From: JANRIG01 sp033765235
Lineage (GTDB): Bacteria; Bacteroidota; Bacteroidia; Cytophagales; UBA9547
Assembly: GCA_033765235.1 (NCBI GenBank)
Contig: JANRIG010000023.1
Location: 1 to 64,000 of the forward strand
Direction: 5' to 3'
DNA: 64,000 bases
The stretch's first letter is position 1. Each line of letters opens with the position of its first letter. The position numbers were made by a program, and so were the translations under genes. Of the stretch, positions 26,002 through 35,390 are shown one piece after another. Below the pieces are notes generated by a model. The model was not told where the DNA came from. It searched no databases and worked only from the letters and a program-made list of their open reading frames with translations.

Positions 26002-26961
26002 ATGTCAATAATATGTTATGTAGAGTGTGCGGGAAGCACTATCAAAAAATCATCCCTGGAGTGTGCATCATTTGCATCGCAAGTGGCATCAAAGTTGGGT
26101 GTGCGAGCCTATGCCATAGTAATAGCAAATACAGACAATGCTCAACTTGAGATGTTGGGCAACTATGGTATTGCAGAAGTATTGCATATAGATGATGCAC
26201 AAATGCTGCCCATGGCAAGAGCATCGGCCATATATGATGCCTCAAAAAGTATTAATGCCAACATTGTCATATTCCCCAAGTCAGTATCAGTAGACGGTTT
26301 TGCATCCAGATTGGCGGTGAAAATGAAAGCCAACATGGTATCAAATGTATGTGAGTTGCCTATTACTGATGGTACTTTTACCGTAAAACGAAGCCTCTAT
26401 ACCGGCAAAGCATTTGCCATAACCGAGCTAAAGTCTGAAAACAAAGTATTGGTAGTGAAAAAAAACGCAGTACAACCTATAGTGACCCAAGATAAAGCAA
26501 GTGTGAAAAAAATCAGTTTTCAACCACAAGAGACAGATACAGCACTCAAAGTGACAGAGGTAGTGAAGTCATCGGGCGACTTGTTGCTCACCGAGGCAGA
26601 AATAGTAGTATCTGGGGGCAGAGGCATGAAAGGACCTGAAAATTGGCATTTGATAGAAAATTTAGCCAAAGCACTTGGTGCAGCCACAGGATGCAGCAAA
26701 CCTGTATCAGATATGGACTGGCGCCCGCACCACGAGCATGTAGGGCAAACGGGGGTAAAGGTGAGCCCAAACATATATATAGCAGTAGGCATATCGGGTG
26801 CAATTCAGCACTTGGCAGGCGTGAACACCTCCAAATGTATAGTAGTGATAAACAAAGACCCTGAGGCACCATTTTTCAAAGCTGCAGATTATGGCATTGT
26901 AGGCGATGCCTTTGAAATATTGCCCAAACTCACAGATGCAGCCAAAAAAATATTAACATAA
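26002..26961 (+). CDS. etfA: electron transfer flavoprotein alpha subunit
   Basis: 319 residues. The C-terminal FAD-binding domain has VVSGGRGMKGPENW (about 198), GCSKPVSDMDW, VGQTGVKVSPNIYIAVGISG and IVVINKDPEAPFF. It forms the heterodimer with EtfB. Tight spacing shows one operon. No dehydrogenase or ETF-quinone oxidoreductase gene is in the window. Confidence 0.96.
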   Translation: MSIICYVECAGSTIKKSSLECASFASQVASKLGVRAYAIVIANTDNAQLEMLGNYGIAEVLHIDDAQMLPMARASAIYDASKSINANIVIFPKSVSVDGFASRLAVKMKANMVSNVCELPITDGTFTVKRSLYTGKAFAITELKSENKVLVVKKNAVQPIVTQDKASVKKISFQPQETDTALKVTEVVKSSGDLLLTEAEIVVSGGRGMKGPENWHLIENLAKALGAATGCSKPVSDMDWRPHHEHVGQTGVKVSPNIYIAVGISGAIQHLAGVNTSKCIVVINKDPEAPFFKAADYGIVGDAFEILPKLTDAAKKILT

Positions 26962-27068
26962 CTATTTAATAATAAACATATTACAATATTAATAGGTGTA
27001 AACAGACAATTTTGTTTTTTTACATTCATATAAATATATTAATTTAGAAAATTGGAATACATTATCAG

Positions 27069-27677
27069 GTGGAAAAAATCAAGCTCGAAATATTAGGATT
27101 ATCATCAAGTCAATCGCAGGCAGGCTCATTTGCACTCATATTGGGCGAACACAAAGGCAACCGCCGCTTGCCTATTATCATAGGCATGTTTGAAGCACAA
27201 GCCATAGCCATAGAAATAGAAAAAATAATACCCAACCGCCCTATGACTCATGACCTGTTCAAATCATTTTCATCAATTTTCAACTTTGACTTGGAGTACA
27301 TCACCATTTCAGACCTTAAAGAAGGGGTGTTTTATGCAAAAATTGTATGCAACGATGGCGACAGCACCACTCACTACATAGACGCACGCCCATCTGATGC
27401 CATAGCTATAGCACTCAGATTCAATGCTCCCATATATACTACAGAAGCTATCATATCTGAAGCAGGCATAGTGATGAGCGACTTTGCAGATGAAGAACCA
27501 ACCAAAAAAACCAAAAAAGTACCTGTAGAAAAAAAGACGGAAGCAACTCGCAGCCGTACAGATGTGCTCAAAGACCTAAGCTCCGAGCAGCTCAAAGCCC
27601 TACTCGACGACTCCCTCAAAAAAGAAGACTATGAGTATGCCGCCATCATAAGAGATGAGCTCAACAAGAGAAATTGA
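27069..27677 (+). CDS. bifunctional nuclease (DUF151) with C-terminal UVR motif
   Basis: 202 residues starting at GTG. A DUF151/BFN domain (about 1-135: LPIIIGMFEAQAIAIEIEK, DARPSDAIAIALRF) is followed by a Lys-rich linker and a UvrB/UvrC-interaction motif (about 168-200: SEQLKALLDDSLKKEDYEYA). This domain pair is common in Bacteroidota. BFN proteins show RNase/DNase activity in plants; the bacterial role is unclear. Confidence 0.88.
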   Translation: MEKIKLEILGLSSSQSQAGSFALILGEHKGNRRLPIIIGMFEAQAIAIEIEKIIPNRPMTHDLFKSFSSIFNFDLEYITISDLKEGVFYAKIVCNDGDSTTHYIDARPSDAIAIALRFNAPIYTTEAIISEAGIVMSDFADEEPTKKTKKVPVEKKTEATRSRTDVLKDLSSEQLKALLDDSLKKEDYEYAAIIRDELNKRN

Positions 27678-27743
27678 CAATTGGGTACAATACCAATAAT
27701 GGTCATGTGCATAAAATCTTACCATTACATCAGATATTTGCCT

Positions 27744-27751
27744 TAATTTTG
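27744..27751 (+). promoter_or_regulatory. TAnnTTTG promoter box upstream of aroK
   Basis: TAATTTTG, exact consensus, 65 bases before the ATG at 27817. It probably drives aroK-mutL. Confidence 0.4.
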
Positions 27752-27816
27752 CAATCATACTTACCTTGCTGCACACACCTGTATATATTACCATATTATT
27801 CGCTTATCAATCATAC

Positions 27817-28329
27817 ATGAAAATATTCTTAGTAGGACTTCTCGGCAGTGGCAAGTCTACACTTGGCAAGCAGCTGGCAAGACATCTGAAGTACAACTAT
27901 ATAGATACAGATCTGGTCATTGCACAAAACGAAGGCAAGACAGTAGATGAAATATTCAGCACGGCAGGTGAAAGCCATTTTAGAACTTTGGAGGCAAATT
28001 TGATAAAACAATTGGTAACCAACGATGATATAGTAGTATCCACAGGAGGAGGATTGCCATGCTTTCATGATAATATGGCAGTAATGAATGCAGCAGGTAT
28101 TACTATATTTATAGATACTGCCCTTGATACTATAGTGGACAGATTGTATAACCAACCTAATAAGGAACAAAGACCTATGCTAAAGGGGTTGAACAAAACA
28201 GAAATAAATACGCTTATCAATACGCTTCATAAACAAAGGTTAACATTTTACAAAGAAGCTAAGTTTACAATAAGTGGCAAAAACGTAGAGTTGAAACATT
28301 TGATACCCATTTTCGATAATTTAGACTAA
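27817..28329 (+). CDS. aroK: shikimate kinase
   Basis: 170 residues from the ATG at 27817 (MKIFLVGLLGSGKST); the frame extends upstream to a TTG at 27766 but the P-loop is normally at the very N-terminus. Motifs: Walker A GLLGSGKST, DTD at about 31, and STGGGLPCF (about 76). It phosphorylates shikimate in the aromatic pathway. mutL begins 5 bases after the stop. Confidence 0.93.
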   Translation: MKIFLVGLLGSGKSTLGKQLARHLKYNYIDTDLVIAQNEGKTVDEIFSTAGESHFRTLEANLIKQLVTNDDIVVSTGGGLPCFHDNMAVMNAAGITIFIDTALDTIVDRLYNQPNKEQRPMLKGLNKTEINTLINTLHKQRLTFYKEAKFTISGKNVELKHLIPIFDNLD

Positions 28330-28334
28330 TATTT

Positions 28335-30146
28335 ATGTCAAATATCATAAAACTGCTGCCAGAATCTCTTGCAAACCAAATAGCTGCCGGTGAAGTGGTG
28401 CAAAGACCTGCCTCTGTGGTGAAAGAGTTGCTCGAAAATGCCATAGATGCGGGGGCAACTGAGATAAAACTATTAGTAAAAGAAGCAGGCAAAACCTATA
28501 TACAAGTGAGTGACAATGGCACAGGCATGAGCGAGACAGATGCTCGTATGTGCTTTGAGAGGCATGCTACATCTAAAATCAAAAAGTCTGCCGACCTTTT
28601 TGCCATTAAGACTATGGGCTTTAGAGGGGAGGCTTTGGCATCTATAGCTGCCGTAGCACAAGTAGAGCTCAAGACTCGCCGCCCTACAGATGATACAGGT
28701 ACACACCTCAAAATAGAAGCCTCCACCATAAAGCAAGTGCAGCAGTGTGCTACGCAATCAGGGGCTGTATTCACCATAAAAAATCTATTTTACAATGTGC
28801 CTGCAAGGCGCAATTTTCTCAAAAGCCACCATGTAGAGTTTAAGCATATCTTAGATGAGTTTTACAGGGTAGCCTTATCATGCCCTCATGTACAATTTAC
28901 ACTTATTCACAACGAAGAAGAAGTACATGTGCTGCACACAGGCAAGCTAGCCTCACGCATATATTCACTATTAGGTAATGTATATAAATCAAACATATTG
29001 CCGTGCATGGAGGAAACGGACTCCGTAAAAATCACAGGGTACATAGGCACCCCGCAGGTAGCCAAAAAATCTCGCGGCGATCAATATTTTTTTGTAAATG
29101 GCAGGTTTATCAAGCACCCTTATTTTCACCATGCTGTGACTGAAGCTTACAAAGACATCATAGACGAAGATGCATTTCCATTTTATATCATATTTATGGA
29201 AATGGACCCTATACATGTAGATATTAATGTGCATCCTACCAAAACCGAAGTAAAGTTTGATGACGAGCATACCCTGTTTCGCATCATTACCAGTACTGTG
29301 CGTCGTGCATTATCATCTCATTTTATGCACTCAGAAATAGATTTTAATGAGAATGTCAACCATACTTTATTCCACACCATTCCCAATACTACTCGTGCTT
29401 CGTCTATAAGTGGGTCAGGGTACAGCCATATCAAAGATTATACGCAAGAAATTAATAAACAAAATTGGGAAAAAATGGTAGAATTTGGCAGTGAAGGCAC
29501 TGAAATCAGAATAAAATCTAATATAAATGTGGTAAATGCAGAAGAAGCTGTACCTAAAATGATAGATGCTGTAAGTCCTGACCATTCGGTTACCTTTCAG
29601 GTACAGCTATCATACATCATATCGCAAGTGAAAACAGGCATAGTAATTATAGACCAGCAAGCAGCACATGAGCGCATATTGTTTGATAAATTTTTAATAA
29701 TGCTCGAAAAAAAATTTGGTGCATCGCAGCAGTTCCTCTTTCCTCAAACATTGGAACTTTCGCACAATGATTTTGATATAGTAAATGAACTGTCAGAAGA
29801 GATACATGCTTTGGGTTTTTCGTTTTCGGTGTTTGGCAAAAATACTATTGTTATAAACGGCATCCCGGCAGATGTGCGCACAGGTGACGAAAAAAATGTA
29901 TTTGAAGGATTTATAGAGCAATTCAGAAAAAATAGACAAGACCTGAAAATAAATAACAGAGAAAATCTGGCACGGTCACTTGCTAAGAAAACAAGCATAA
30001 AGCGTGGCACAAAACTCAATAACACTGAAATACAGGCTATTGTAGAGCAACTTTTTGCCAGCACACAACCTATGTATGCACCGGATGGGCGCAAAATATT
30101 GGTAAAGATTGAAAATGAAAAACTGGAGCGAATGTTTGAATCTTAA
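28335..30146 (+). CDS. mutL: DNA mismatch repair protein MutL
   Basis: 603 residues. GHKL ATPase motifs are present: NAIDAGAT, DNGTGM and GFRGEALASI. The transducer domain has VDVNVHPTKTEV-like sequence (VDINVHPTKTEVKF). The C-terminal dimerisation domain carries DQQAAHERILFD, a near match to the endonuclease motif DQHAxxExxxxE with His to Gln and the last Glu to Asp. The Cys residues of the downstream zinc-site motifs are not seen. It couples MutS mismatch recognition to strand removal. It is convergent with pfkA (10 bases between stops). Confidence 0.96.
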   Translation: MSNIIKLLPESLANQIAAGEVVQRPASVVKELLENAIDAGATEIKLLVKEAGKTYIQVSDNGTGMSETDARMCFERHATSKIKKSADLFAIKTMGFRGEALASIAAVAQVELKTRRPTDDTGTHLKIEASTIKQVQQCATQSGAVFTIKNLFYNVPARRNFLKSHHVEFKHILDEFYRVALSCPHVQFTLIHNEEEVHVLHTGKLASRIYSLLGNVYKSNILPCMEETDSVKITGYIGTPQVAKKSRGDQYFFVNGRFIKHPYFHHAVTEAYKDIIDEDAFPFYIIFMEMDPIHVDINVHPTKTEVKFDDEHTLFRIITSTVRRALSSHFMHSEIDFNENVNHTLFHTIPNTTRASSISGSGYSHIKDYTQEINKQNWEKMVEFGSEGTEIRIKSNINVVNAEEAVPKMIDAVSPDHSVTFQVQLSYIISQVKTGIVIIDQQAAHERILFDKFLIMLEKKFGASQQFLFPQTLELSHNDFDIVNELSEEIHALGFSFSVFGKNTIVINGIPADVRTGDEKNVFEGFIEQFRKNRQDLKINNRENLARSLAKKTSIKRGTKLNNTEIQAIVEQLFASTQPMYAPDGRKILVKIENEKLERMFES

Positions 30147-30156
30147 TATACGAGTA

Positions 30157-31254
30157 TCAATCACCAAACGATATACCCAGTCCTCTGGCGGCCTGCACCA
30201 TATATGAAGCAGTATCTACAAAGTTATACTTTGATATAGCCTCTTTGAGCGAGACTGTGCCTATATTATTGTTTTTGTAAGTCACCATCTGTCCATATTC
30301 TTTTGCAAGCACCATTTCAAAAGATTTTACCCCAAACTGCAATGCAAGCACACGATCAAATGCTATGGGCGACCCTCCTCTTTGCACATGTCCCAGCACC
30401 GTCTCTCTTATGTCGTGTTTGCAACCTGCCTGCTTGAGTAGTGCCGAAAGTTGATATGCTACCCCGCCAAGTCTTAGGTTTTCATATCCTGCCTCTGTAC
30501 TTTTTTTAGCCAAAAGTTCCCCGTCTTTGGGCTTAGCACCTTCGGCTATTACTATATTTACAAATCCTCTGCCATTGGTATATCTGCTATTTACCCTGTT
30601 CAGTACCATGTCTACATCATAAGGTATTTCAGGAATGAGGCACACTTCTGCACCACCTGCTATGGCTGTGTGTAGGGCTATCCACCCTGCAGAGCGCCCC
30701 ATTACTTCCATTATCATAACTCTATGATGGCTTTCTGCAGTAGTCACCAATTTATCATATGCATCGGTAGCTATTTGCACTGCTGTCTGAAACCCAAAGG
30801 TAAAGTCTGTGGATGAGAGGTCATTATCTATGGTTTTAGGTACTCCTACCACATTCATTCCCATTTCGTACAGTTGCAGCGATATTTTTTGAGAGCCATC
30901 GCCACCTATACTTATTACGGCAGTGATGCCGAGCTTTTGTAACCTTTCCATCAGCTCTTTGGAGCGGTCTATGGCTGTCCATGAACCATCTGCATTTACC
31001 ACAGGCCATGAAAAAGGACCTCCTTTGTTGGTAGTACCTATGATAGTGCCTCCTTTCACATGTATTCCAGCTATGATAGAGCCTTTGAGTTCTACCAGTT
31101 CCATAGGGTCTGACAGCACCCCGTTGTATGCTTCTCGGCTACCCCATACTTCCCAATCAGGCTCTTGTTGTGCACGCTTGCATATTCCTCTTATGACTGC
31201 GTTTAGGCCAGGGCAGTCGCCCCCACCTGTAAGTACTAATAGTTTATTTTTCAT
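30157..31254 (-). CDS. pfkA: 6-phosphofructokinase
   Basis: 365 residues of the phosphofructokinase A family. LTGGGDCPGLNAVIRG is at the N-terminus, SIGGDGSQKIS at about 113 and GVPKTIDNDLSSTD at about 133; substrate loops MEVMGRSAGWIAL and GHVQRGGSP follow. The residue at the phosphoryl-donor position is Gly (GGDG), as in ATP enzymes, while PKTIDND has Lys; this Gly/Lys combination is known in ATP-dependent group III enzymes. Its ATG lies within the last 11 bases of the upstream binding-protein gene. Confidence 0.94.
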   Translation of the reverse strand: MKNKLLVLTGGGDCPGLNAVIRGICKRAQQEPDWEVWGSREAYNGVLSDPMELVELKGSIIAGIHVKGGTIIGTTNKGGPFSWPVVNADGSWTAIDRSKELMERLQKLGITAVISIGGDGSQKISLQLYEMGMNVVGVPKTIDNDLSSTDFTFGFQTAVQIATDAYDKLVTTAESHHRVMIMEVMGRSAGWIALHTAIAGGAEVCLIPEIPYDVDMVLNRVNSRYTNGRGFVNIVIAEGAKPKDGELLAKKSTEAGYENLRLGGVAYQLSALLKQAGCKHDIRETVLGHVQRGGSPIAFDRVLALQFGVKSFEMVLAKEYGQMVTYKNNNIGTVSLKEAISKYNFVDTASYMVQAARGLGISFGD

Positions 31255-32926
31255 GGGTATTATTTTTTTTTATTATATCTGTATTTTCCAGTATCACGGT
31301 GTTCATGGCATTGGCTTTGAAACCTATGATATTTTTTTGAGTAATTCTAATGATTTGGTCGTAATACAATACTATAAGCGGAGCATCGTCCATGACTATT
31401 TTTTCCATTTGCTTATATATATTATGCCTCACAGATATATCCTGCTCCTCAAGTGCATTTTCATAGAGCATATCATACTTTTGGTTATAATAATGAAATT
31501 TATTAGGCCCTGCGGGCGAATAATTTTTGCTGTAGAATAACGCCAGATAATTTTCGGCATCAGGATAATCGCCCACCCAAGAGCTTTTAAAAAATTTTAT
31601 TTCTCCTTTATCTGTAAGTTCGCGTTGGGTGGCTGCTTGGTTAATGTCTATTTCTATATCCACTCCAATTTTTGACCATTCTTTTTGCAAAAACTCTGCT
31701 ATGTCTTTGAGGGTAGCTACTGTAGATAGTTTGAGTGTGAAGTGGTCTTTATACTTTTTGTAATTGCTTTTTTCGAGATAATATACTGCTTTTTCTATGT
31801 TATATGGGTATCCTGACACTTCTATACTGTCAAACGAAGGCAATGAATTTGGCACAAAACCTGAATTGCCTTCAAAACCGAGCTTGTTGCGCAGGTATTG
31901 TACCAGTTCTTTGCGACGAATACTGTAAGAAAGTGCTTTTCTGAAATTTTTGTTAAGAAAGGGGTGATTTTTATCCATGTAAAAAGCAGTATCGAGTTGA
32001 AATCCTACATATTCTGTATTCATATAAGGCACTTTTTGCACATTGTATTTGACTAAAAATTCTGGCTTTATACTGCCATCCATATTCAGTATTTTATCTT
32101 TTGAGTTTTCTATTATGCCCGAGAAAAAATCCAGGTCACCCCTCAAAAATGTCATAAATGCCACATTCATATCGTTGATAAAGCCTATCTCTACTGCATC
32201 AATATAGGGCAATTTTTCGCCTTTTGCACCTGTCTTCCAATAATTTTCATTTTTTACAAGTATTATTTTTGAAGCCTCATCCCATAGTTTGAACACAAAA
32301 GGACCTGTACCCACCGGGTGTACCCTGAAATCTTTGCCCCATTTTTCTACCGCTTCATAAGGCACTACGGATGCGTAGTTCATACTGAGAAGTTGCAAAA
32401 ACGGAGGAAATGGTTTTTCAAGATATATGATGAGTGTACTGTCATTTTGTGCCACAAAGCAGGTATCTGATATCTTCCCTGCACTGTCGGTCATTAGTTT
32501 GTCATTGAATATCCAAGCTCCGGGGCTGGCGGTATTTTTGCTGATGATGCGCTTAAAACTGTACACAAAATCAGGTGCTGTCACCAACCTGCCTTTGCCA
32601 TCTGCAAATACCTCATTGTCATGAAAATACACATCACTTCTTAATCTGAATACATACTTGAGCCCATCTCTTGAAACTGTATATTGCTTGGCTATAGCAG
32701 GTACTACTTTCATATTGCTGTCAAGCTCTACCAGCCCATTGTAGAGTTGGGTAGCAGCCCATATATTTACTATATTTCGTGCAAAAGCAGGGTCTAATGA
32801 ACTCACACCGCCATCGGGGTTGAAGCGAAACACTTTTAAATTGCGCTTACGTGCATCATCTTTACAAAACATTGATAATGAACATATTAAAAGTAAAAAA
32901 TAAATATTATTCAATATCTTTTGCAT
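31244..32926 (-). CDS. oligopeptide-type ABC transporter substrate-binding lipoprotein
   Basis: 560 residues. An N-terminal hydrophobic segment ends in SMFCKDD (probable lipoprotein Cys about 21), followed by an SBP_bac_5 fold (DGGVSSLDPAFARNIVNIW, YVFRLRSDVYFHDNEVF, VHPVGTGPF, KALSYSIRRKEL). Such proteins bind peptides, nickel or other ligands for Opp/Dpp importers. No permease or ATPase genes adjoin it, so it is an orphan receptor here. It overlaps the start of pfkA by 11 bases, implying co-transcription. Confidence 0.9.
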   Translation of the reverse strand: MQKILNNIYFLLLICSLSMFCKDDARKRNLKVFRFNPDGGVSSLDPAFARNIVNIWAATQLYNGLVELDSNMKVVPAIAKQYTVSRDGLKYVFRLRSDVYFHDNEVFADGKGRLVTAPDFVYSFKRIISKNTASPGAWIFNDKLMTDSAGKISDTCFVAQNDSTLIIYLEKPFPPFLQLLSMNYASVVPYEAVEKWGKDFRVHPVGTGPFVFKLWDEASKIILVKNENYWKTGAKGEKLPYIDAVEIGFINDMNVAFMTFLRGDLDFFSGIIENSKDKILNMDGSIKPEFLVKYNVQKVPYMNTEYVGFQLDTAFYMDKNHPFLNKNFRKALSYSIRRKELVQYLRNKLGFEGNSGFVPNSLPSFDSIEVSGYPYNIEKAVYYLEKSNYKKYKDHFTLKLSTVATLKDIAEFLQKEWSKIGVDIEIDINQAATQRELTDKGEIKFFKSSWVGDYPDAENYLALFYSKNYSPAGPNKFHYYNQKYDMLYENALEEQDISVRHNIYKQMEKIVMDDAPLIVLYYDQIIRITQKNIIGFKANAMNTVILENTDIIKKNNTHEK

Positions 32927-32953
32927 GAAATGTGGTAGTAATTGCTAAAAACA

Positions 32954-32961
32954 TATATTTG
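32954..32961 (+). promoter_or_regulatory. TAnnTTTG box upstream of MBL-fold gene
   Basis: TATATTTG, exact consensus, 54 bases before the ATG at 33016; candidate promoter for the MBL-fold/parAB run. Confidence 0.4.
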
Positions 32962-33015
32962 CAGTTGCTAAAATACTTTTTTAATATAATAGTGCAATAA
33001 AGATTACAAAAAAAC

Positions 33016-33699
33016 ATGGTTATTACGTATTTGGGACATGCAAGCTTATTAGTAGAAATCGGTGATTATTCATTGATATTTGACCCTTATATTGCCCAAA
33101 ATCCCAAAAATATAGGCATTATAGATGTGAATACACTCAAAGCAGACTATGTATTGGTATCGCATGCACACCCACACCACTGCGAGGATGTAGAAGCTAT
33201 TTGCAAAAACACAGATGCTACCTTGATAGCCAATAGTGAAATTGTGAACTATTACCAAAAGGCAGGTATCACAAAAACATGCGCCATGAATATAGGAGGA
33301 TGCTCCCATTTTGAATTTGGCTCAGTTTATATGACATCTGCATTACACTCAAGCACATTCCAAGACGGTACGTACGGTGGTGCAGCAGCAGGCTTTATTA
33401 TTGAAAGTGAAGATAAGAATTTTTATTTTGCCGGCGATACCGCACCCTTTTATGAAATGAGGCTGTATAGCGAAAAAGTAAAACTTGACTTTGGCATATT
33501 ACCAATAGGAGATGTATATACTATGGATATAAATCAGGCACTGATAGCGTCGGATTTTTTGAATATCAAAAATATTATAGGTACTCACTACGACACATTT
33601 CAAGAAATAGAAATAGACCATATTGAGGCTGAATATGTAGCCACCGCAAATAATAAAAAATTAATATTAATGAATATAGGCGAGAAAATAACCTTATAA
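33016..33699 (+). CDS. MBL-fold metal-dependent hydrolase (UPF0173/UlaG-like)
   Basis: 227 residues. The metal motif reads HAHPHH (about 51-56), where the family consensus is HxHxDH, so the Asp ligand is His here. Later ligands appear in SALHSSTF, FAGDTAPF and GTHYDTF. The substrate is unknown; family members include L-ascorbate-6-phosphate lactonase and uncharacterised hydrolases. It sits 12 bases upstream of parA, so it may share its transcript. Confidence 0.85.
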   Translation: MVITYLGHASLLVEIGDYSLIFDPYIAQNPKNIGIIDVNTLKADYVLVSHAHPHHCEDVEAICKNTDATLIANSEIVNYYQKAGITKTCAMNIGGCSHFEFGSVYMTSALHSSTFQDGTYGGAAAGFIIESEDKNFYFAGDTAPFYEMRLYSEKVKLDFGILPIGDVYTMDINQALIASDFLNIKNIIGTHYDTFQEIEIDHIEAEYVATANNKKLILMNIGEKITL

Positions 33700-33711
33700 A
33701 TCTAAAAAATA

Positions 33712-34488
33712 ATGGGAAAGATAATATCCATAGCAAACCAAAAAGGCGGAGTAGGCAAGACCACTACGGCAATAAATCTGGGAGCAAGTTTTGCAGCCCT
33801 CGAATATCGCACGCTGCTGGTAGATGCAGACCCTCAGGCCAACTCTACATCAGGCTTGGGCTTTGACACCAAGCTCAAAGAAAAAAGCATATATGAGTGC
33901 ATGGTAAATGGTGAAAGTGTGATGGGTGCTATCAAAAAAACCAATGTAGAATATCTTGACATTGTGCCTGCACACATAGACTTGGTAGCTGCAGAGTTTG
34001 ACCTTGCAGAACTTGAAAAACGTGAAGAGCGCATGCGCACTGCACTTGCAGAAGCCAAACGCAAATATGACTTTGTACTAGTAGATTGCTCACCCTCCTT
34101 AGGACTCATTACCGTAAATGCACTTACTGCTGCTGACTCAGTACTGGTGCCTATACAATGTGAATATTTTGCACTTGAAGGCTTGGGTAAGCTGCTCAAA
34201 ACCATACAATTGATACAAAAGCGCCTTAACACTACCCTTGACATAGAAGGTATGCTGCTCACCATGTATGATTTGCGTATAAGGCTTAGCAACCAAGTGG
34301 TGGATGAGGTAAATAAAAACTTCCCCAATATGGTATTCAAAACCATCATACCTCGCAATATCAAGCTTAGCGAAGCCCCCAGTTTTGGCATGCCTGTGAT
34401 AGCCTATGATGCAGAGAGCAAAGGGTCTATAGCATATTTATCATTGGCCAAAGAAATATTGCAAAAAAATAAGATTTCAAAAAATTAG
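33712..34488 (+). CDS. parA: chromosome-partitioning ATPase ParA/Soj
   Basis: 258 residues with the deviant Walker A KGGVGKTTT (about 11-19), Walker A' VDADPQANST and Walker B FVLVDCSPSLG. It drives segregation of ParB-bound origin DNA. The next gene (parB) begins 7 bases after the stop. Confidence 0.95.
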   Translation: MGKIISIANQKGGVGKTTTAINLGASFAALEYRTLLVDADPQANSTSGLGFDTKLKEKSIYECMVNGESVMGAIKKTNVEYLDIVPAHIDLVAAEFDLAELEKREERMRTALAEAKRKYDFVLVDCSPSLGLITVNALTAADSVLVPIQCEYFALEGLGKLLKTIQLIQKRLNTTLDIEGMLLTMYDLRIRLSNQVVDEVNKNFPNMVFKTIIPRNIKLSEAPSFGMPVIAYDAESKGSIAYLSLAKEILQKNKISKN

Positions 34489-34495
34489 TTAATAA

Positions 34496-35374
34496 ATGTC
34501 TGATAATAAAAATAAAAAAAGTGTACTTGGAAGAGGGCTTTCGGCTCTCATAGCAGATGCGGCAGAAGATACCCCCAAAGATACTGCGCTTATCAATGAA
34601 ATACCATTGAGCGAAATAGAGGTAAATCCTTTTCAGCCACGCCACCATTTTGATGAAGAAGCTTTGGCAGAGTTGGCAGGCTCTATTAAGTCTCAAGGCA
34701 TCATTACCCCAATCACTGTAAGAAAACTATCAGACAACCAATACCAAATCATAAGTGGCGAGCGCCGTGTACGAGCCTCCAAGATGGCCGGATTCACTTC
34801 TATACCTGCCTATATAAGACATGCCGATGACCAGCAAATGCTGGCTATGGGCATTATTGAAAACATACAGCGCGAAGACCTTAACCCCATAGAAATAGCA
34901 CTGGGCTATCAACGTCTCATCACTGAGTGCAACCTCAAGCAAGATGACCTTGGTGAAATAGTGAGTAAAAATCGTACTACGGTATCTAACTATTTGAGAT
35001 TGCTCAAGCTGCCTCCCGATATACAAGTAGCCGTACGCGACAACAAGATATCATTTGGGCATGCCAGAGCGCTGATAGGAATGGAAAAAGTAGACCAACA
35101 ACTGGCTGTATATAAGCGTATTATCAATGAAGCACTCTCGGTTCGCAAAGTAGAAGAGATAGTAAAAGAAATGGGTGTAAAACTACCCAAAACCGCCTCA
35201 AATACTTCTAAGCCATATAATAACGAGTTTAAAAAAATACAAGACAGACTCACCAACCACTTTGGCACCAGAGTAGCACTCAAAGCTGATGACAAAAACC
35301 AGGGCGAAATCAAGATAGCTTTTTACTCTGTACAAGACCTCAACAGGATATTAGAAATATTATCTATCATATAA
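34496..35374 (+). CDS. parB: chromosome-partitioning protein ParB/Spo0J
   Basis: 292 residues. The N-terminus has GRGLSALIAD (ParA-stimulating). The CTPase domain holds NPFQPRHHFDEEAL and the GERR box (ISGERRVRASKMAG), plus ENIQREDLNPIE. A helix-turn-helix (DDLGEIVSKNRTTVSNYLRL) binds parS, and a C-terminal dimer domain follows. No canonical parS was found nearby; a 16-bp palindrome with a CACGTG core lies 4 kb downstream (see 39289). Confidence 0.95.
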   Translation: MSDNKNKKSVLGRGLSALIADAAEDTPKDTALINEIPLSEIEVNPFQPRHHFDEEALAELAGSIKSQGIITPITVRKLSDNQYQIISGERRVRASKMAGFTSIPAYIRHADDQQMLAMGIIENIQREDLNPIEIALGYQRLITECNLKQDDLGEIVSKNRTTVSNYLRLLKLPPDIQVAVRDNKISFGHARALIGMEKVDQQLAVYKRIINEALSVRKVEEIVKEMGVKLPKTASNTSKPYNNEFKKIQDRLTNHFGTRVALKADDKNQGEIKIAFYSVQDLNRILEILSII

Positions 35375-35390
35375 TTACTCGACCAACAGT

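Noticed and set aside
30923..31540. 205-residue plus-strand frame over pfkA and the binding protein
   Set aside because: Runs antisense across two clearly conserved genes; composition is not protein-like.
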